Below the pieces are notes generated by a model that made no database searches, had not been told where the DNA came from, and saw only the letters and a list, made by a program, of their open reading frames with translations. A program made the position numbers and the translations under genes. Source: Streptomyces sp. RPA4-2 (lineage in GTDB: Bacteria > Actinomycetota > Actinomycetes > Streptomycetales > Streptomycetaceae). Taken from it: a DNA stretch of 64,000 bases. Every line of letters starts with the position of its first letter. The first letter of the stretch is position 1. Below are positions 34,554-44,049 of this stretch, piece after piece. The stretch covers positions 7,812,001 through 7,876,000 of the forward strand of contig NZ_CP050975.2 of the NCBI RefSeq assembly GCF_012273515.2, written 5' to 3'.

Positions 34554-34910
34554 CACCGCACACGACGAGGCGGCCGCACCGGCCGATGTGCGGCGCCTAC
34601 GACAGGCTCATGCCTCTCACCATTTCGCCGAGGGCAGTGGTGTCAGCGCCCTGCGGCATCGCGGCTCCCACCCGTAGCGCTCGGTAGGCCCTGCGGGCCG
34701 GGAGTTGATGAGTGCCCCAGCAGGCAACGTTCGTCCTGACGATGTCGTTGCCCTGACGAGGGTGAGGGGCTCCGTGATAGCTTCGGCGCCGCCGTGCGCC
34801 ACGACGAGCCAGGGAGGTGAGACCGATCAACGCTGCGACAGATCGGGCCTCCCTCTCCCGTATGGCCTAGGGACTGCCCGTAGAAGGCACCCCGAAAGGC
34901 TTGAAACACC
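34554..34910. other. Leader region with strong secondary structure
   Basis: No supported gene. Near 34815-34855 the arms GGGAGG...CCGATC and GATCGG.CCTCCC pair around a 12 nt loop, with a short frame ending SLSRMA just before TAG. Other hairpins (GGCCCTGCGGGCC near 34688) are scattered. It is a plausible structured 5' leader or small RNA in front of the hydrolase gene; no known riboswitch was recognised. Confidence 0.4.
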
Positions 34911-35642
34911 ATGCACTTCACCTCCTCGACGTCGTTCGACGGCGTCCGCGAACAGCTCTTCACCCTCGACGGGACTCCCGGCGTGCTCTGGACGCCGGAA
35001 GGTGCCACCGGTACGCGGCCGCTCGTCCTGATGGGACACGGCGGCGGACAGCACAAGAAAGCCCCGGACATCCTGGCCCTCGCGTGCCGCATCGTGGCCG
35101 AGTGTGGATTCTCGGCCGTGGCGGTCGACGTGCCAGGCCACGGCGACCGGCCGGTGGACGACGAGTACGACCGGATCGCGACCGAGAACCGGGCTCGCGT
35201 CGCCGCCGGCGAGGAACTGGCTCCGCTGGTCGCCGGCTTCCAGGCACTGGTGGCCCGCCGGACCGTCCCGGAATGGCGGGCGGTGCTGGACGCGGTCCAG
35301 CGGCTCGAGCACGTCGGTCCCGGTCCGGTGGGCTACTGGGGCGTCTCCTTGGGCTGCGGACTCGGCGTTCCGTTCGTTGCCGCCGAACCCCGAGTCCGCG
35401 CCGCGGTACTGGGGTTGGGCGGGGCGTTGGCATCGGCTGAGCACGCCGCGCGCGTCACCGTGCCGGTGGAGTTCCTCGTGCAGTGGGACGACGAGCGGGT
35501 GCCGCGGGCCCAAGGGCTGGCGCTGTTCGACGCGTTGGCCTCGGCGGAGAAGACGCTCCACGTCAACGTCGGCAGGCACGGGGAGGTCCCGGCCTTCGAA
35601 CGGGACAGCACACTGAGGTTCTTCGCCCGGCATCTCGCCTGA
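34911..35642 (+). CDS. Alpha/beta hydrolase (dienelactone hydrolase-like)
   Basis: A 243-residue alpha/beta hydrolase. The oxyanion region is LMGHGGGQHKK, the nucleophile elbow YWGVSLGCG (Ser in GxSxG), the acid is in LVQWDDERVP and the catalytic His in VGRHGEVP. No signal peptide, so it acts in the cytoplasm. Substrate unknown. The SD before the ATG at 34911 is weak, and the 5' region is long and structured. Confidence 0.88.
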   Translation: MHFTSSTSFDGVREQLFTLDGTPGVLWTPEGATGTRPLVLMGHGGGQHKKAPDILALACRIVAECGFSAVAVDVPGHGDRPVDDEYDRIATENRARVAAGEELAPLVAGFQALVARRTVPEWRAVLDAVQRLEHVGPGPVGYWGVSLGCGLGVPFVAAEPRVRAAVLGLGGALASAEHAARVTVPVEFLVQWDDERVPRAQGLALFDALASAEKTLHVNVGRHGEVPAFERDSTLRFFARHLA

Positions 35643-35744
35643 CGCTCGGCGTCGGACGCCACAGACATCAGGGCCCGGCTCCGCGGTGTCGCGGCGCGCG
35701 GGAAACAGGCACCGTGACGCGCCGTGCCCTGCCCTGTCGCCGTT

Positions 35745-35788
35745 GGGACATGTCGCATCCGTGACAGCTGAGATCAGTGACATGTCCC
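35745..35788. promoter_or_regulatory. Inverted repeat upstream of the subtilase gene
   Basis: Perfect 10 bp arms GGGACATGTC (35745-35754) and GACATGTCCC (35779-35788) are separated by 24 bp, with CCGTGACA occurring inside and again directly after. It lies 64-107 bp before the protease start and is a probable operator. Confidence 0.55.
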
Positions 35789-35851
35789 GTGACACCAGCG
35801 GATTCTGTCGAACAGCGCATGACCTCGAGCTGTATGAAGGGTGCTTGACTG

Positions 35852-38800
35852 ATGGCATGGATGCGCCTATCGGCGGCTATATCGACCGTATTGGTGGCGA
35901 CGATCGGGGGTGTATCACCCGTTTCGGCCGGGACGAGCGCGGACACGACGGCGCGAATCACCGCCCGCGACAAGGCGGTCTCCGCCACTGTGCGACTACT
36001 GACCGGCGACCGGGTGACGGTGACCACGCTGCCCGGCGGACGCCACACCGCGTCGGTGCAGCCCGGACCAGGGCGCGAGAGCATCCCCTTCAGGACACTG
36101 GAGGGGAACGACAAGGCGCTCACCGTGCTGCCGTCCGACGCCGAGGCGCTGGTGACCGCGGGCACACTGGACCGTCGGCTCTTCGACGTGACGGCCCTGA
36201 TCGCCGAGGGCTACGACGAGGCCCACACCTCCGCCCTTCCGCTGATCGTCTCCTCCAAGCCGTCGACGAACGGAGCCAGGAGCACCGCTCGGGCGACACA
36301 GGCCGCCGGGAACACGGCCGACCGGCTGGCGGCGCTCAACACGTCCGCGACGCCCGTCCGTGACCTCGCGAGCATCGACGCGCGGTCGCTGCGGATCGCC
36401 GACGACGACCTCGGCACGTTCTGGAAGACGCTGAACACCAGTGCGGCGTCCGACGCCGCCCGCGCCGCGGTCACCCCGCGCGTCTCGCTGGACGGCAAGG
36501 TCGAAGCCGTACTGGACCGCAGCACCGCGCAGATCAACGCCCCCACCGCCTGGAAGGCCGGCTACGAGGGACAGGGCGTCAAGGTCGCGATCCTCGACAC
36601 CGGCGTCGACGCCGACCACCCCGACCTGGCCGGACGCATAGCGGACGCCAAGGACTTCTCCGGCAGCACGAGCACGAACGACGGCTTCGGCCACGGCACG
36701 CACGTCGCCTCGATCGTCGGGGGTACGGGCGCCGCTTCCGGCGGGACCCGACGCGGGGTCGCGCCCCGCGCCGACCTGCTCATCGGCAAGGTGCTGGGCG
36801 ACGACGGCTACGGCAGTGAGTCGTCCGTCATCGACGGCATGGAGTGGGCCGCCGCGCAGCACGCCAGGGTCGTCAACATGAGCCTCGGTTCGGGCACCCC
36901 CACCGACGGCACCGACTCCATGAGCGAGGCCGTCAACGCCCTGACCGCGTCGACCGACACGCTCTTCGTCGTCGCCGCGGGCAACGAGGGCCCCAGCATG
37001 TCCACCGTCAGCTCGCCGGGCGCGGCCGACGCCGCTCTGACCGTCGGTGCCGTCGACCGAGACGATTCCCTCGCCCCCTTCTCCAGCCGTGGCCCGCGCC
37101 TGGTCGACGCCGCGGTCAAGCCCGACGTGACCGCCCCCGGCGTCGGCATCGTCGCCGCGCGGGCCTCCGGCACCACGATGGGCACCCCGGTCGACGCCAA
37201 CTACACCTCCGCGTCCGGCACTTCGATGGCCACCCCGCATGTCGCCGGCGCCGTCGCGCTGCTGGCCCAGCAACACCCCGGCTGGGGAGCCCAGCAGCTC
37301 AAGGACGCCCTGATCAGCACCGCGCACGAGGTGCCCGGCACCAAGGTGACCGAGCAGGGCGGTGGCCGCATCGATCTGGCCACCGCCATGGGCCCGGTCA
37401 CGGCCACCGGGTCCGTCACCCTCCCGCCGGTCCAGGTCGGTGCTGCCAAGAAGCAGCAGCAGGCGGCCACCGTCCGCTACACCAACACCGGTGACCACGC
37501 GGTCACGCTCTCCCTGGCGGCCTCCCTCGCCACCAACACGGGGCGCGCGCTCCCGGACGGCGTGGTCGGTGTCGGCAGCGGCAAGGTGCAACTGGCGCCG
37601 GGCGCCACGGCCGAGGTCCCGCTGAGCCTCGACGGTACGAAGGCCACTCGGGGCCAGTACTACGGCTACGTCACGGCCACCTCCGCCGACGGCACCGTGC
37701 TCACCCACACCACCCTCGCCCTGAACGCGCACGGCGCGCTGCACAAGCTCACCGTGGTCGCCCGCGACCGCGACGGCAAGGTCATGGAGGGCGCCGCCCC
37801 GACGATCTGGGGTGCCGACGGCTTCGTGAACTACACGAGCCTGGAACCGGCCGTCGCCGAAGTGGAGGAGGGCACCTACCAGGTCAGCTTCAACACGATC
37901 GACAAGGCGGCCGACGGTGAGGAACTGCGCGAGGTCGTCAACCCGGAGGTGAAGGTCACCAAGGACATGTCGGTGACACTCAACGCCGCCGACACCGTCC
38001 AGGTGCAGATCCGCACGCCCCGCCCCGCCGAACAGCGCGGTGTCCTCAGCTACCAGACGTACCGGAAGATCGACGGCAACGGCCTGATCCAGGGCGTGAT
38101 GTACTTCGACGTCGCCCAGCGCATCTACGTCAGCCCCACGGCACGCGTCACCGACGGCGACTTCGAGTTCGCCTCGCGCTGGCAGATGGTGGCCCCGCAA
38201 CTGCGGGCGAAGGTCCCCGGCACGTCGCTCGCCTTCACCCCGTACTACGTGGACGCGTCGCCGGCCTTCAGCGACAAGGGTGCACGGCTGACCGCGGTGG
38301 ACGCCGGCACCGGCACGGCCGCCGACCTTCGCGCCGCCCACGTGCGCGGCAAACTGGCCGTCGTCCGCTGGCACTTCACCGACGACCGGGCGCTCGCGCG
38401 GGCGGCGGCGGACGCCGGGGCCAAGGCACTCGTGCTGGTCATGGAGGACGGCTTCTACCCCTGGACGCGGTGGAGCCCGACGGGAGACCGGATGGCGCTG
38501 CCCACCATGCGCGCCGGCGCGACGGAGGGCACCGCGCTGCTCAAGCGCGCCAAGGCGAGGTCCACCACGGTGGAGTTCACCGGCACGGTCCGCAGCCCGT
38601 ACCTCTACGACGTGATGCAGGTGTCCAAGGGGTCCGTCCCCAAGCCGCTGGTGTACACCGTCTCCGAGCGCGAGAGCGCCGTGGTCCGGAGCACGTACAC
38701 CCGCACGGGTGCCACGTCCTGGGCGGGTGAGCAGCGTTTCGGGTGGCGGCCGTACCAGGACACCGCCTGGAACCAGTACACCCGCTACGTTCCGACGGGC

Positions 38801-39697
38801 CAGGAGCGCGTCGAGTACGTGACCGGCGGCGACACCCTGTGGCGTCAGACGGTCCGTCACAACGTCGTCGGTGACCCCGACATGCCCCTCATGGCCGGCA
38901 TGAGTGATGTGCCGCGCACCTACCGGCCCGGCCAGAGCGTCACGGAGCGGTGGTTCGGAGCGGTGGTCCGCCCGTCGATTCCGCGTGGCGCGGCCTGGCA
39001 GTCGGTGCGCAACGGCGACACCCTGTCCGTGTTCGTCCCGGAGTTCACGGACTCCGGCACGGGCCACTGGGCGTTCGGTGAGATCCCCAGCGGCGGTGTC
39101 GGCAGCGGTATCCGCGCCGGCTCCCCGTCCGCCGCGGCGGACGACCTGCCCGACACGGCCACGGCGACGCTGTACCGGAACGGGAAGCAGATCGCCGCGT
39201 CCGACAACGGCGCGTGGGGCGACATCGAGGTGCCCGGGGGCGACGCGGGGTACCGGCTGGACCTGACCACCGCCCGTGTCTCCGACGACTGGGACTTCGC
39301 CACCGGCACGCGCACGTCGTGGACGTTCCGCTCGGACACCGCGGCTCGGACAGCCATGCTGCCTTTGCTCCAGGTCGACTACTCCGTCCCCGTCGACGCG
39401 CGGAACGCGGTGGGCCGGGCGCGCGAGCACAGCCTCGGTCTGACCGTCCGTATGCAGGACGGCATGGCGGCACCGCGTGGTGTGACGCTGAAGGTCGAGA
39501 CGTCGTACGACGGCGGGCGGACCTGGACCACCGCGTCCACGGCCCGCAAGGGCGGCGGCTTCAGCGCCACCGTGGAGCGGCCGGCCCGTGTGCACGCGGA
39601 CGCGTACGTGACGCTGCGTGTCACCGCGAAGGACGCGGCCGGCGACACCGTCCAGCAGACGGTGGACCGCGCCTACCTGCACCCCGGTACACGGTGA
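35852..39697 (+). CDS. Large secreted S8 (subtilisin-like) serine protease with PA domain
   Basis: A 1281-residue exported protease. Signal peptide at residues 1-26; a propeptide-like region follows to about 220. The S8 domain has the full triad: D249 in ILDTGVDADHPDL, H281 in GHGTHVAS and S458 in SGTSMATPHVAG, with the oxyanion Asn in VVAAGNEGP. Near 797-906 a protease-associated (PA) domain follows, and the remaining C-terminal part is beta-rich. This matches the high-molecular-weight streptomycete subtilases. The start ATG at 35852 has a weak SD. A strong terminator follows the stop. Confidence 0.94.
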   Translation: MAWMRLSAAISTVLVATIGGVSPVSAGTSADTTARITARDKAVSATVRLLTGDRVTVTTLPGGRHTASVQPGPGRESIPFRTLEGNDKALTVLPSDAEALVTAGTLDRRLFDVTALIAEGYDEAHTSALPLIVSSKPSTNGARSTARATQAAGNTADRLAALNTSATPVRDLASIDARSLRIADDDLGTFWKTLNTSAASDAARAAVTPRVSLDGKVEAVLDRSTAQINAPTAWKAGYEGQGVKVAILDTGVDADHPDLAGRIADAKDFSGSTSTNDGFGHGTHVASIVGGTGAASGGTRRGVAPRADLLIGKVLGDDGYGSESSVIDGMEWAAAQHARVVNMSLGSGTPTDGTDSMSEAVNALTASTDTLFVVAAGNEGPSMSTVSSPGAADAALTVGAVDRDDSLAPFSSRGPRLVDAAVKPDVTAPGVGIVAARASGTTMGTPVDANYTSASGTSMATPHVAGAVALLAQQHPGWGAQQLKDALISTAHEVPGTKVTEQGGGRIDLATAMGPVTATGSVTLPPVQVGAAKKQQQAATVRYTNTGDHAVTLSLAASLATNTGRALPDGVVGVGSGKVQLAPGATAEVPLSLDGTKATRGQYYGYVTATSADGTVLTHTTLALNAHGALHKLTVVARDRDGKVMEGAAPTIWGADGFVNYTSLEPAVAEVEEGTYQVSFNTIDKAADGEELREVVNPEVKVTKDMSVTLNAADTVQVQIRTPRPAEQRGVLSYQTYRKIDGNGLIQGVMYFDVAQRIYVSPTARVTDGDFEFASRWQMVAPQLRAKVPGTSLAFTPYYVDASPAFSDKGARLTAVDAGTGTAADLRAAHVRGKLAVVRWHFTDDRALARAAADAGAKALVLVMEDGFYPWTRWSPTGDRMALPTMRAGATEGTALLKRAKARSTTVEFTGTVRSPYLYDVMQVSKGSVPKPLVYTVSERESAVVRSTYTRTGATSWAGEQRFGWRPYQDTAWNQYTRYVPTGQERVEYVTGGDTLWRQTVRHNVVGDPDMPLMAGMSDVPRTYRPGQSVTERWFGAVVRPSIPRGAAWQSVRNGDTLSVFVPEFTDSGTGHWAFGEIPSGGVGSGIRAGSPSAAADDLPDTATATLYRNGKQIAASDNGAWGDIEVPGGDAGYRLDLTTARVSDDWDFATGTRTSWTFRSDTAARTAMLPLLQVDYSVPVDARNAVGRAREHSLGLTVRMQDGMAAPRGVTLKVETSYDGGRTWTTASTARKGGGFSATVERPARVHADAYVTLRVTAKDAAGDTVQQTVDRAYLHPGTR

Positions 39698-39733
39698 CGG
39701 TGACCGTGACGGGGGATCGTCCCTCCTGACGAC

Positions 39734-39772
39734 GGGGTGGGTGCCGGGGAGTCCGTCCCCGGCGCCCACCCC
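39734..39772. terminator. Bidirectional terminator between subtilase and PAP2 genes
   Basis: Seventeen-bp arms (39734-39750 and 39756-39772) pair with a single G-U and a 5 nt loop. It ends 3 bp before the convergent PAP2 stop. Confidence 0.85.
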
Positions 39773-39775
39773 GTC

Positions 39776-40573
39776 TCAGTGGGACACCTCCCGGCCGGAC
39801 GGACCCGGTTCCGGGTGGGCGCCGGTGAGCTCCGGCTCCAGACCGCCCGTCAACTCGGCGTGCCCCCGGCCTGAATCGACCCGCCACGCCTCGAAGGCCC
39901 AGGCCGTCAGGGCGACGACCGCGAGCCCCAGCAGCCAGCCGCCCACCACGTCACTGAACCAGTGCACGCCGAGCGCGACACGGGTGAAGCCGACACCGAG
40001 CACCGAGACGACGGCCAGACACCAGCCCAGCGGCCGCCAGGCGCGCGGGACCAGGGGGAGCAGGACGAGCAGCAGCACCGCGAACGAGGTGGTGGCCGTC
40101 ATCGCGTGCCCCGACGGGAACGAGAATCCCGGGGCGTGCGCGACCGGATCCTCCAAGGACGGCCTGGCTCGCTCGACCACCGTCTTGACGAGCAGTCCGA
40201 TCAGGCCGCCGGCCACGGCCGTCACGGCGGACCACGCCGCCAGCCGCCACGCCCTGCGGTACACCAGCCAGACCGTGAGCAGCGCGACGGCCGTACGCAG
40301 GGTGACGGGATCCCACACCCGGTCGGAGAGGAAGCGCAGGGTGCTCGTCCACGCGGGGTGTTCCAGCGCCGTCTCGTGCAGCCGCCGCGCGGTGCCCGCG
40401 TCCAGACGGCGGAGGGGTTCCCAGTGGCCCTCCAGGAGTACGAGCAGGAGCCCGAAGGGCACGGCGGCGACCGCCGCGACGGCGGCCGAGCCGAGCAGGC
40501 GGACACCGAACCTGCGGTCTGCCGCCCGGCGCCGCCGGTCACGGAGGCGCAGGGCAACGGTTCGCACAGGCAT
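39776..40573 (-). CDS. PAP2-family membrane phosphatase
   Basis: A 265-residue phosphatidic acid phosphatase 2 protein with six hydrophobic helices. The three catalytic motifs are intact: KTVVERARP, PSGHA and RVALGVHWFSD. It dephosphorylates phosphatidate, phosphatidylglycerophosphate or undecaprenyl pyrophosphate on the outer face of the membrane. Its ATG begins directly after the TGA of the YihY gene (TGAATG), so it is the last gene of a coupled three-gene operon. Confidence 0.92.
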   Translation of the reverse strand: MPVRTVALRLRDRRRRAADRRFGVRLLGSAAVAAVAAVPFGLLLVLLEGHWEPLRRLDAGTARRLHETALEHPAWTSTLRFLSDRVWDPVTLRTAVALLTVWLVYRRAWRLAAWSAVTAVAGGLIGLLVKTVVERARPSLEDPVAHAPGFSFPSGHAMTATTSFAVLLLVLLPLVPRAWRPLGWCLAVVSVLGVGFTRVALGVHWFSDVVGGWLLGLAVVALTAWAFEAWRVDSGRGHAELTGGLEPELTGAHPEPGPSGREVSH

Positions 40574-41527
40574 TCACACTCCAGGGTCGGGGTGGATCGG
40601 ACCGGGCCGCAGGGCCCGTGAGGCCTCCAGCTGCGCGGCGAACGCCAGTCCGAGGAACAGGGCGATGGAGGTCAGATAGGCCCAGAGCAACAGCGACATG
40701 AAGGCGCTGAGCGGGCCGTAGATCGTGTCGAAGGACCCGCTCACGCCCAGGTACAGGCTCAGCAGCCAGGTCAGCAGGGTCCACAGCACGAGGTAGACGG
40801 TGGCGCCGAAGGCCAGCCAGGTGTATCCGGGCTGCTGTCTGCGGGGAGAGCGGCGGAAGATCGCGCTGGCGGAGATGAGCGCGAGCAGGAAACCGACCGG
40901 CCACCGGATGATCTCCCAGGCGGTCCTGGCCGCGCCGTCGAGTCCGTACACCGTCACCGCCGCGGAGGCCAGGTCGCCGCCGGCCACCATGACGACGAAC
41001 CCGAGACCCAGCGGGATCCCGGCGCTGAGCGACATCACCAGGCCGCGCAGGTACTTCCGGTGGAAGGGGCGGTCCCGCTCGTTCCCGTAGATCCGGTTGG
41101 CGCCACGCTCGATCTGGCACATCGCCGTCGTGACGTTGACCAGGGAGAACAGCAGACCGAACCAGAGGGCGACCTGCGCGCCGTCGCCCGCCGTGTGCCG
41201 GCTGCGCCGCAGCGCGTCGTCGACCACCTCGGCGCTCGGGCCCGCGGCGATCCGGTGGATCGTCAGCTCGGCGAATCTGCCGATGTCCTCCGAGTGCAGG
41301 GCCGTGGAGAGTCCGACGAACGCGATGGCGAGCGGGATCACGGCCAGGACCGTCTGCAGGGCGAGCGCCCGGGAGTGGCTGAAGCCGTCGGCGTACCGGA
41401 ACCGGATGAACGAGTCGCGCAGCAGCGGCCAGCGGCCGTAACGGCGCAGGGACGCCAGCGCCTCGTCCGCGGACAGTTCCTCGCCGGTCATGTCACGGGT
41501 CTCGGGGACCCTGGTGGCGGTACCCAT
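40574..41527 (-). CDS. YihY/BrkB-family membrane protein
   Basis: A 317-residue protein with six hydrophobic helices and the family's RSRHTAGDGAQVALWFGLLF and ERGANRIYGNERDRP-type loops (quoted in parts). Often mislabelled ribonuclease BN; newer work links the family to transport or flipping of lipids. Start ATG at 41527 follows immediately after the TGA of the DAGK/PAP2 gene (TGAATG). Located between two lipid-phosphate enzymes, it is a good candidate for a lipid transporter. Confidence 0.9.
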   Translation of the reverse strand: MGTATRVPETRDMTGEELSADEALASLRRYGRWPLLRDSFIRFRYADGFSHSRALALQTVLAVIPLAIAFVGLSTALHSEDIGRFAELTIHRIAAGPSAEVVDDALRRSRHTAGDGAQVALWFGLLFSLVNVTTAMCQIERGANRIYGNERDRPFHRKYLRGLVMSLSAGIPLGLGFVVMVAGGDLASAAVTVYGLDGAARTAWEIIRWPVGFLLALISASAIFRRSPRRQQPGYTWLAFGATVYLVLWTLLTWLLSLYLGVSGSFDTIYGPLSAFMSLLLWAYLTSIALFLGLAFAAQLEASRALRPGPIHPDPGV

Positions 41528-43273
41528 TCACTTCTCCCCGGACGGCAGCAGCACGGTCAGGGCGCCGGGCCTGACCTCGGCGGTGAGACGGCGTCCCCGG
41601 CCGACCGGGTCTCCGTCGAGTTCCCGGGACTGCGGGGAGTCGAAGGTGAGTTCGGCGCGCCGGAAGGTGAAGAACTCCACCGGTACGCCGGTCCGGCCGC
41701 CGTCCTGGGTGACGAGGGTGTCCATGGTGGCGGGCCGGGGCGTCCGGGACCGGCGGCGCAGCAGCGTTCCCACCGCGCGCAGCCAGCCGCCGGGACCCCG
41801 TGGGTCGAGGACCAGGAGGTCGAGACGCCCGTCGTCGGGACGGGCGGACGGCAGGAGCGTCAACCCGCCCTGGACGGTGCCGACATTGGCGACGAGGACC
41901 ATGCGGGCGGTACGGCGGACGGCGGGCGCGTCGTCGAGCCGGATGGTCAGGCTCATGCGGGGGGTGCGCAGCGTGCTGATGCCCGCAAGGAGGTACGCGG
42001 GCCACCCCATCGCCGACTTGGCGCGTTCGTCCGTGTGCTCGATCATCGCGGCGTCCAGTCCGGCGCCGGACATCGCGGCGAAGTGGGTGGCGGGGAGGTC
42101 GTCGCCCTCGATGTGCCCGAGGTCCAGAGGATGCGACGTACCGCGCAGCGCGGCCTCCAGGGCCTCGGCGGGGGAGAGCGGCAGGCCGAGGTTGCGGGCC
42201 AGCAGATTGCCGGTGCCGCAGGGTACGACGGCGAGCGGGACCCCGCTGCCGGCCAGGGCGTCGGCCACCGCCCGGACGGTTCCGTCCCCGCCGCAGACCA
42301 CGACCAGCGTCGCACCGTCACGGATCGCGCGGGCCGTCTGCCCGCCGCCCGGGTCGTCGCGGGTGGTCTCGATGAACACCGGCGCACGGTGGCCGTTGTG
42401 GTCCAGGACCCGTCGCAGGGAGACCCGGGTGGCTTCGTCGGTCACCGTGGGATTGAGGATCACGGCGGTGGTGCCGTGGTGGCGCTCGGCGCGGGTGCCG
42501 TCGGCGGTGGGCAGCGAGCCGGTCGAGGGCGGCGCGGTCACGGAGCTGTCCGCCAGCAGGGCGCGTCCGGCGATCAGCAGGGACAGGCCGCCGTTGACGA
42601 GTCCGCCCACCACGTCCGTGGGGTGGTGCATGCCGCGGTAGAGGCGGGCGACGCCCACCAGCAACGGTATGAGGAGCAGCAGCACTCCCACGGCCCTGCG
42701 CCAGGGACCGCGGCCGCGTGACAGCACCACCACGGCGAGGCCCGCGTACAGGGCGGTGGCGGCGCCGGTGTGGCCGGACGTGTAACTGGAGGTGGGCGGG
42801 GACGCGTCCAGGCGGTCCACGTCCGGACGGTTGCGGTCCACGGACAAGGTGATGACCAGGAAGACCAGCGACTGGAGGGAGACGGCGACGGCGAGGAAGA
42901 CCGCCTGCCGCCACATCGGCAGACGGGGCAGCAGAACCAGCACCAGACAGGCCGCCAGGGTGAGCGTGATGACCGTCAGGGTGTTGCCGGCCTCGGAGCC
43001 GAGGAAAGACAGAGTGGTGAGTGAGCCGGTGCGGCCCCGTTCGAAGGCTTCGTCGACGCGGTCCTCGACCGTCAGCGGCCACAGATCACGCGCGGGGCCG
43101 GTGATCAGGAGTCCGCATCCCACCATCAGCGCGGCCTGGCACGCCGTCAGGGCGGCGATGCGTGCGGTGGTCCGCCCGATGCCCCGGGGCATGGCCGCCG
43201 ACCTTCCGGAGCCGGCCCCCTCCGATGAGGTACGTGGCAGTCCGGCAGGTCTTTCCGGCACGGCGGTCGGCAT
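41528..43273 (-). CDS. PAP2 phosphatase - diacylglycerol kinase fusion
   Basis: A 581-residue two-domain protein. Residues about 25-235 are a membrane PAP2 domain with VDRNRPDVDRL, SYTSGHTGAA and RLYRGMHHPTDVVGG. Residues about 260-560 are a lipid/diacylglycerol kinase domain with VVVCGGDGTVRAVADALAG and PCGTGNLLARNLG. Thus kinase and phosphatase act on the same class of lipid in one chain. The ATG at 43273 has GGGAG five bases upstream; the GTG at 43285 lies inside that SD. First gene of the lipid operon. Confidence 0.92.
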   Translation of the reverse strand: MPTAVPERPAGLPRTSSEGAGSGRSAAMPRGIGRTTARIAALTACQAALMVGCGLLITGPARDLWPLTVEDRVDEAFERGRTGSLTTLSFLGSEAGNTLTVITLTLAACLVLVLLPRLPMWRQAVFLAVAVSLQSLVFLVITLSVDRNRPDVDRLDASPPTSSYTSGHTGAATALYAGLAVVVLSRGRGPWRRAVGVLLLLIPLLVGVARLYRGMHHPTDVVGGLVNGGLSLLIAGRALLADSSVTAPPSTGSLPTADGTRAERHHGTTAVILNPTVTDEATRVSLRRVLDHNGHRAPVFIETTRDDPGGGQTARAIRDGATLVVVCGGDGTVRAVADALAGSGVPLAVVPCGTGNLLARNLGLPLSPAEALEAALRGTSHPLDLGHIEGDDLPATHFAAMSGAGLDAAMIEHTDERAKSAMGWPAYLLAGISTLRTPRMSLTIRLDDAPAVRRTARMVLVANVGTVQGGLTLLPSARPDDGRLDLLVLDPRGPGGWLRAVGTLLRRRSRTPRPATMDTLVTQDGGRTGVPVEFFTFRRAELTFDSPQSRELDGDPVGRGRRLTAEVRPGALTVLLPSGEK

Positions 43274-43592
43274 CGGGGCTCCCACGGATCGGCGCCTTGC
43301 GGCGGCGTTCGGCCGGGGGCGTCTCCCCCGACCAACGCCGTCTGCCCCGGGAGCCGCCGCGCAGACCTCCCGGGCGGAGAATCGTCCGGCCGATCGTCAC
43401 GCTGGGTGTCTGCCGTGACACCGGCGCACGCCTGTGGTGTCCAGGTCGCCGAAGCCCGTCGTCCGGGAAGCGGAGGGGCGCTCGCGGTCGGGAGCCGTCC
43501 CGTATTGCCGGTCCGGGGGATAAGAAACAAATAAAAATCGGGCGCATGGGCGGGTATCGGCAGGGCACTCGGTGCTGCGGAGGTTGATAACC
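43274..43592. other. Divergent promoter region, 319 bp
   Basis: It lies between the lipid operon and the small membrane-protein gene. An AT-rich run (43525-43540) and a GGGTAT box at 43552-43557, 35 bp before the next ATG, look like a SigB-family promoter, but no GNNT lies at 14-16 bp. No gene recognised. Confidence 0.5.
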
Positions 43593-43763
43593 ATGGTTCC
43601 CCTGCTGCTCGTTCTTCTCCTCGCCCTGGTCCTCTTCGGTGCCGGCTTCGCCCTGAAGGCCCTGTGGATCGTCGCCGTGATCGTGCTCGCCGTATGGCTG
43701 CTCGGTTTCGTGATGCGCTCCGCCGGAACCGGTGGCGGTCGTGGCCGCTGGTACCGCTGGTAG
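43593..43763 (+). CDS. Small hydrophobic membrane protein
   Basis: A 56-residue protein made of two adjacent transmembrane helices (VPLLLVLLLALVLFGAGFAL and LWIVAVIVLAVWLLGFVM) and a short Gly/Arg/Trp tail (GGGRGRWYRW). It resembles the small hydrophobic Lmo0937/DUF5670-type proteins of actinobacteria. GGAGG lies 9 nt before the ATG at 43593, preferred over the GTG at 43572. The nearby GGGTAT box suggests stress-sigma control. Confidence 0.82.
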   Translation: MVPLLLVLLLALVLFGAGFALKALWIVAVIVLAVWLLGFVMRSAGTGGGRGRWYRW

Positions 43764-43792
43764 AGATCACCAAGTCCCACCCGGTGGTGGTG

Positions 43793-43830
43793 CGGGGCGG
43801 CCCCGGACGATCAGGTCCGGGGCCGCCCCG
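43793..43830 (+). terminator. Very strong terminator
   Basis: Perfect 16 bp arms CGGGGCGGCCCCGGAC/GTCCGGGGCCGCCCCG with a 6 nt loop, 30 bp after the small membrane gene. The remaining gap to 44049 shows only minor palindromes. Confidence 0.88.
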
Positions 43831-44049
43831 TGTTCGTGTGCCTCTTGCGTGAAGATGCCGGCATCGGTGCGCGGGTGCCCCGCAGCGGGGCAGGAGAACC
43901 GCGTGGCCGGGGGGTCCGCCGTGCGCGCAGGGAACCGCGCACCTCCAACACGGCGGGTTTCCCGGCCACGTCTTCCCGTGCGGTGCGCACCGCCTCGGCC
44001 CTCGACGGCCTTCGCCGCAGGACCGGTACCGGTGGACCCCGCCCTCGTG

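Noticed and set aside
34680..34800. TGATGAG and CTGACGAG motifs resembling a hammerhead ribozyme core
   Set aside because: The required GAAA and third stem were not found in proper positions.
35996..39769. A 1257-codon open frame antisense to the subtilase gene
   Set aside because: It mirrors the GC-rich third positions of the real gene, gives low-complexity G/R/V/A-rich protein, and lacks any motif.
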